Below, one piece after another: positions 62,314-64,000 of a stretch of 64,000 bases of DNA. Within the stretch, counting starts at the first letter, position 1. Each line of letters starts with the position of its first letter. Location of the stretch: positions 1 to 64,000 of the forward strand of contig NZ_RCZD01000004.1 in NCBI RefSeq assembly GCF_006438725.1, read 5' to 3'. This stretch comes from Ewingella americana. Lineage in GTDB: Bacteria; Pseudomonadota; Gammaproteobacteria; Enterobacterales; Enterobacteriaceae. Made by a program: the position numbers and the translations under genes. The notes below the pieces were generated by a model that did no database searches, was not told the origin of the DNA, and was given only the letters and a program-made list of their open reading frames with translations.

Positions 62314-63360
62314 TCAGAGTTCTATCTGACACTCCGCCAGCGTCGCCATTTGATTGTGGATGGCGCAGGCGGCATCAATTAACGGCAGGGCCAGCGCGGC
62401 CCCGCTGCCTTCGCCAAGCCGTAAATTCAGGTCAAAGTAAGGCACTAATCCGAGGGCACGCAGTGCGATTTGTGCACCCTGTTCAGCCGAAAGATGTGAC
62501 GGGATCAGGTAGGGTTTTATCTCCGGGGCCAACTGGCACGCCGCCAGCGCCGACGCGTAGGATAGAAAGCCATCCAGCACCACCGGAATTCCCGCCGCCG
62601 CCGCGCCAATCATGGCCCCGGCCATCGCCACCAATTCAAATCCACCGACTTTAGCCATCACGTCCAGCGCATCGTTGGCGTCCGGCTGGTTGACGGCTAT
62701 CGCCCGCGTCACCACCGCCACTTTATGCGCCAGGCGCTCAACCGGCAGATTTGCACCCAGCCCTACGATCTGCTCTGGCGACGAACCCGCCAGCACGGCG
62801 ATCATCGCTGCCGCGGGCGTGGTATTTGCCATGCCTAATTCACCAACGGCCAGCAGTGACAGCCCGCTTTCTGCTTTAGCGATCACCCGCTCTGCACACC
62901 AGATCATTAACGACTCGGCCTGCTGGCGGCTCATTGCCGGGCCGGTGGCAATATTGCCGCTGCCCTGGCCCATTTTGTGGCTGATGGCACCGGGTATTTC
63001 ACCGCCCATCACGCCGCAGTCAATCAGCGTGACCTGCGCACCGGCGCTGCGGGCCAGCACGGATACACCGGACTTGCCCTGAATAATGTTCACCGCCTGA
63101 ATCGCGGTGATAATTTGTGGTGATGGCGTCACACCCTCCTGCCAGACGCCGTGGTCAGCGGCCATCACCATCACCTCTTTGCTGGGAAATGCCAGAGGGC
63201 GTTCACCCACGATGGCCGCTAGCTGGATAGCCAGTTGCTCCAGCCGCCCAAGGCTGCCGATGGGTTTGACCAGCCCGTCAATGCGCATAGCGGCGCGCGC
63301 AGCGGCCCTGGCATCGGGAACGGGAATTTGCCTGATAATCTGGGCGAGCGTTGCCATCAT
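62314..63360 (-). CDS. cobT: Nicotinate-nucleotide:dimethylbenzimidazole phosphoribosyltransferase CobT
   Basis: 348 residues. The family landmarks are [12 protein letters not shown] near residue 35, [16 protein letters not shown], and the catalytic glutamate in [14 protein letters not shown] near the C-terminus. It makes alpha-ribazole phosphate for the lower ligand of cobalamin. AAGGAAAC precedes tandem ATGs. It follows cobC by 21 nt on the same strand. Confidence 0.95.
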   Translation of the reverse strand: MMATLAQIIRQIPVPDARAAARAAMRIDGLVKPIGSLGRLEQLAIQLAAIVGERPLAFPSKEVMVMAADHGVWQEGVTPSPQIITAIQAVNIIQGKSGVSVLARSAGAQVTLIDCGVMGGEIPGAISHKMGQGSGNIATGPAMSRQQAESLMIWCAERVIAKAESGLSLLAVGELGMANTTPAAAMIAVLAGSSPEQIVGLGANLPVERLAHKVAVVTRAIAVNQPDANDALDVMAKVGGFELVAMAGAMIGAAAAGIPVVLDGFLSYASALAACQLAPEIKPYLIPSHLSAEQGAQIALRALGLVPYFDLNLRLGEGSGAALALPLIDAACAIHNQMATLAECQIEL

Positions 63361-63381
63361 GTTTCCTTGTGAAAGGGTAAC

Positions 63382-63981
63382 TCAGAGAATACCGCTGTCA
63401 TTTAGCCGCTGAATAACACAGGAGCCGTTGGTCAGTTCAATTTCGCAGACGCAGCCCTGTTTGAAGGGAAAGCGCCACATATCGGCGGGGGCCAGTTTAA
63501 ACATCATCGCCAACATCAGGCTTAATGACCCCTGGTGGGCAACGATCGCCAGCCGGCTTTCCGGTGGCATCAGGTAGAGCTGGCGCATCGCCAGACGGAT
63601 ACGCTGCGTAAAGGCGGTAAAAGATTCCCCTTGCGGCACCTGCGCCACCTGCCAGTCCTGACACCATAAATCATAGCCCTCGGCCTGGGAGGCCTGCAAT
63701 TCGGTGTGATGGCGCAGCTCCCAGTCGCCAAAACCCATTTCCTGCAACAGCGGCTGTTGTTGCAGTTCCGTGTCACGCCCGTGCGCGATGATTTCTGCGG
63801 TGACGCGGCTACGCACCAGATTGGTATGAATAATGGCATCGAGCGCAACTGAAGCAAGCTGCCGGGCCACATGCTGGGCCTGGCTGACGCCGAGCGCCGT
63901 CAGCGCTACGTCGCTGCTGCCACAAAACACGCCATTCACATTCGCCTCTGTTTGACCGTGTCGGACCAAATATAACCTCAT
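63382..63981 (-). CDS. cobC: Alpha-ribazole phosphatase CobC
   Basis: 199 residues of the histidine phosphatase family. The phosphohistidine motif RHGQTEANVNG is at the N-terminus and the second His is in IVAHQGSLSLM. It removes phosphate from alpha-ribazole 5'-phosphate (or from adenosylcobalamin 5'-phosphate). Its start overlaps the stop of an upstream gene (ATGA), and it precedes cobT. Other histidine phosphatases look alike, so the name leans on the cobT neighbour. Confidence 0.88.
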   Translation of the reverse strand: MRLYLVRHGQTEANVNGVFCGSSDVALTALGVSQAQHVARQLASVALDAIIHTNLVRSRVTAEIIAHGRDTELQQQPLLQEMGFGDWELRHHTELQASQAEGYDLWCQDWQVAQVPQGESFTAFTQRIRLAMRQLYLMPPESRLAIVAHQGSLSLMLAMMFKLAPADMWRFPFKQGCVCEIELTNGSCVIQRLNDSGIL

Positions 63982-64000
63982 GTCGTTTCCATCAGCATCA
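63978..64000 (-). CDS. 3' end of a gene upstream of cobC, probably cobS (partial)
   Basis: On the minus strand the last codons read MLMETT followed by TGA, whose stop overlaps the cobC start as ATGA. Such coupling suggests an operon. CobS is the expected neighbour, but six codons cannot identify it. Confidence 0.3.

Overview
The window is a chromosomal segment of a gammaproteobacterium of the order Enterobacterales. The right third keeps the E. coli 28-29 min order yciT, osmB, yciH, pyrF, lapB, lapA, pgpB, ribA, acnA, cysB, topA, yciN, sohB, yciK, btuR with near-identical proteins, and two ERIC elements are present. Several features are unlike E. coli: a chromosomal astE/ABC/fhuF neighbourhood, btsSR joined to two CstA-type transporters, and cobT-cobC beside btuR. 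These suggest a genus outside Escherichia/Salmonella, perhaps the Rahnella/Ewingella/Serratia group. The genus is an inference and was not tested.

Layout. 1-380: 3' end of an IS4-type transposase and a terminator. 0.4-4.7 kb: asc beta-glucoside genes (ascB, ascF, divergent ascG). 4.7-10.2 kb: gdhA, a PAS-PAS-GGDEF-EAL signalling protein, fhuF with a Fur-like palindrome, an ERIC element and a small unknown protein. 10.4-13.7 kb: MHS-type transporter, RpiR-type regulator and a convergent iron-alcohol dehydrogenase. 13.8-14.5 kb: non-coding repeat element A. 14.5-20.8 kb: astCADBE arginine succinyltransferase operon behind a sigma-54 promoter. 21.4-28.4 kb: a sugar ABC importer (binding protein, ATPase, two permeases), FGGY kinase and SIS isomerase, substrate unknown, followed by convergent ydcR. 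30.1-30.7 kb: spy. 30.8-37.8 kb: pyruvate-sensing btsSR, two CstA-family permeases and a YbdD-like protein. 37.8-38.5 kb: repeat element B. 38.5-44.8 kb: kdgT, fsa, and the glycyl-radical pair ybiY/ybiW behind an FNR site, then yciT. 44.8-64 kb: an araD-type epimerase, then the conserved housekeeping block ending in cobalamin genes (btuR, cobT, cobC and the last codons of an upstream gene).

Much of the left two thirds serves uptake and breakdown of alternative carbon and nitrogen sources: aryl-beta-glucosides, arginine, an unknown sugar, pyruvate/peptides and ketodeoxygluconate. Each set has its own local regulator or a recognisable operator.

The most unusual item is a pair of about 0.7-kb intergenic elements, A (about 13792-14504) and B (about 37800-38460). 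They share a 55-nt core (one mismatch), an inverted CTGAAACACG motif, outward-facing hexamer arrays, and several hairpins at equivalent positions. Those hairpins keep their loops (TTGCGA, CGTTTA) while the stems differ by compensatory changes. No protein explains them; they look like a structured, dispersed, non-coding repeat family.
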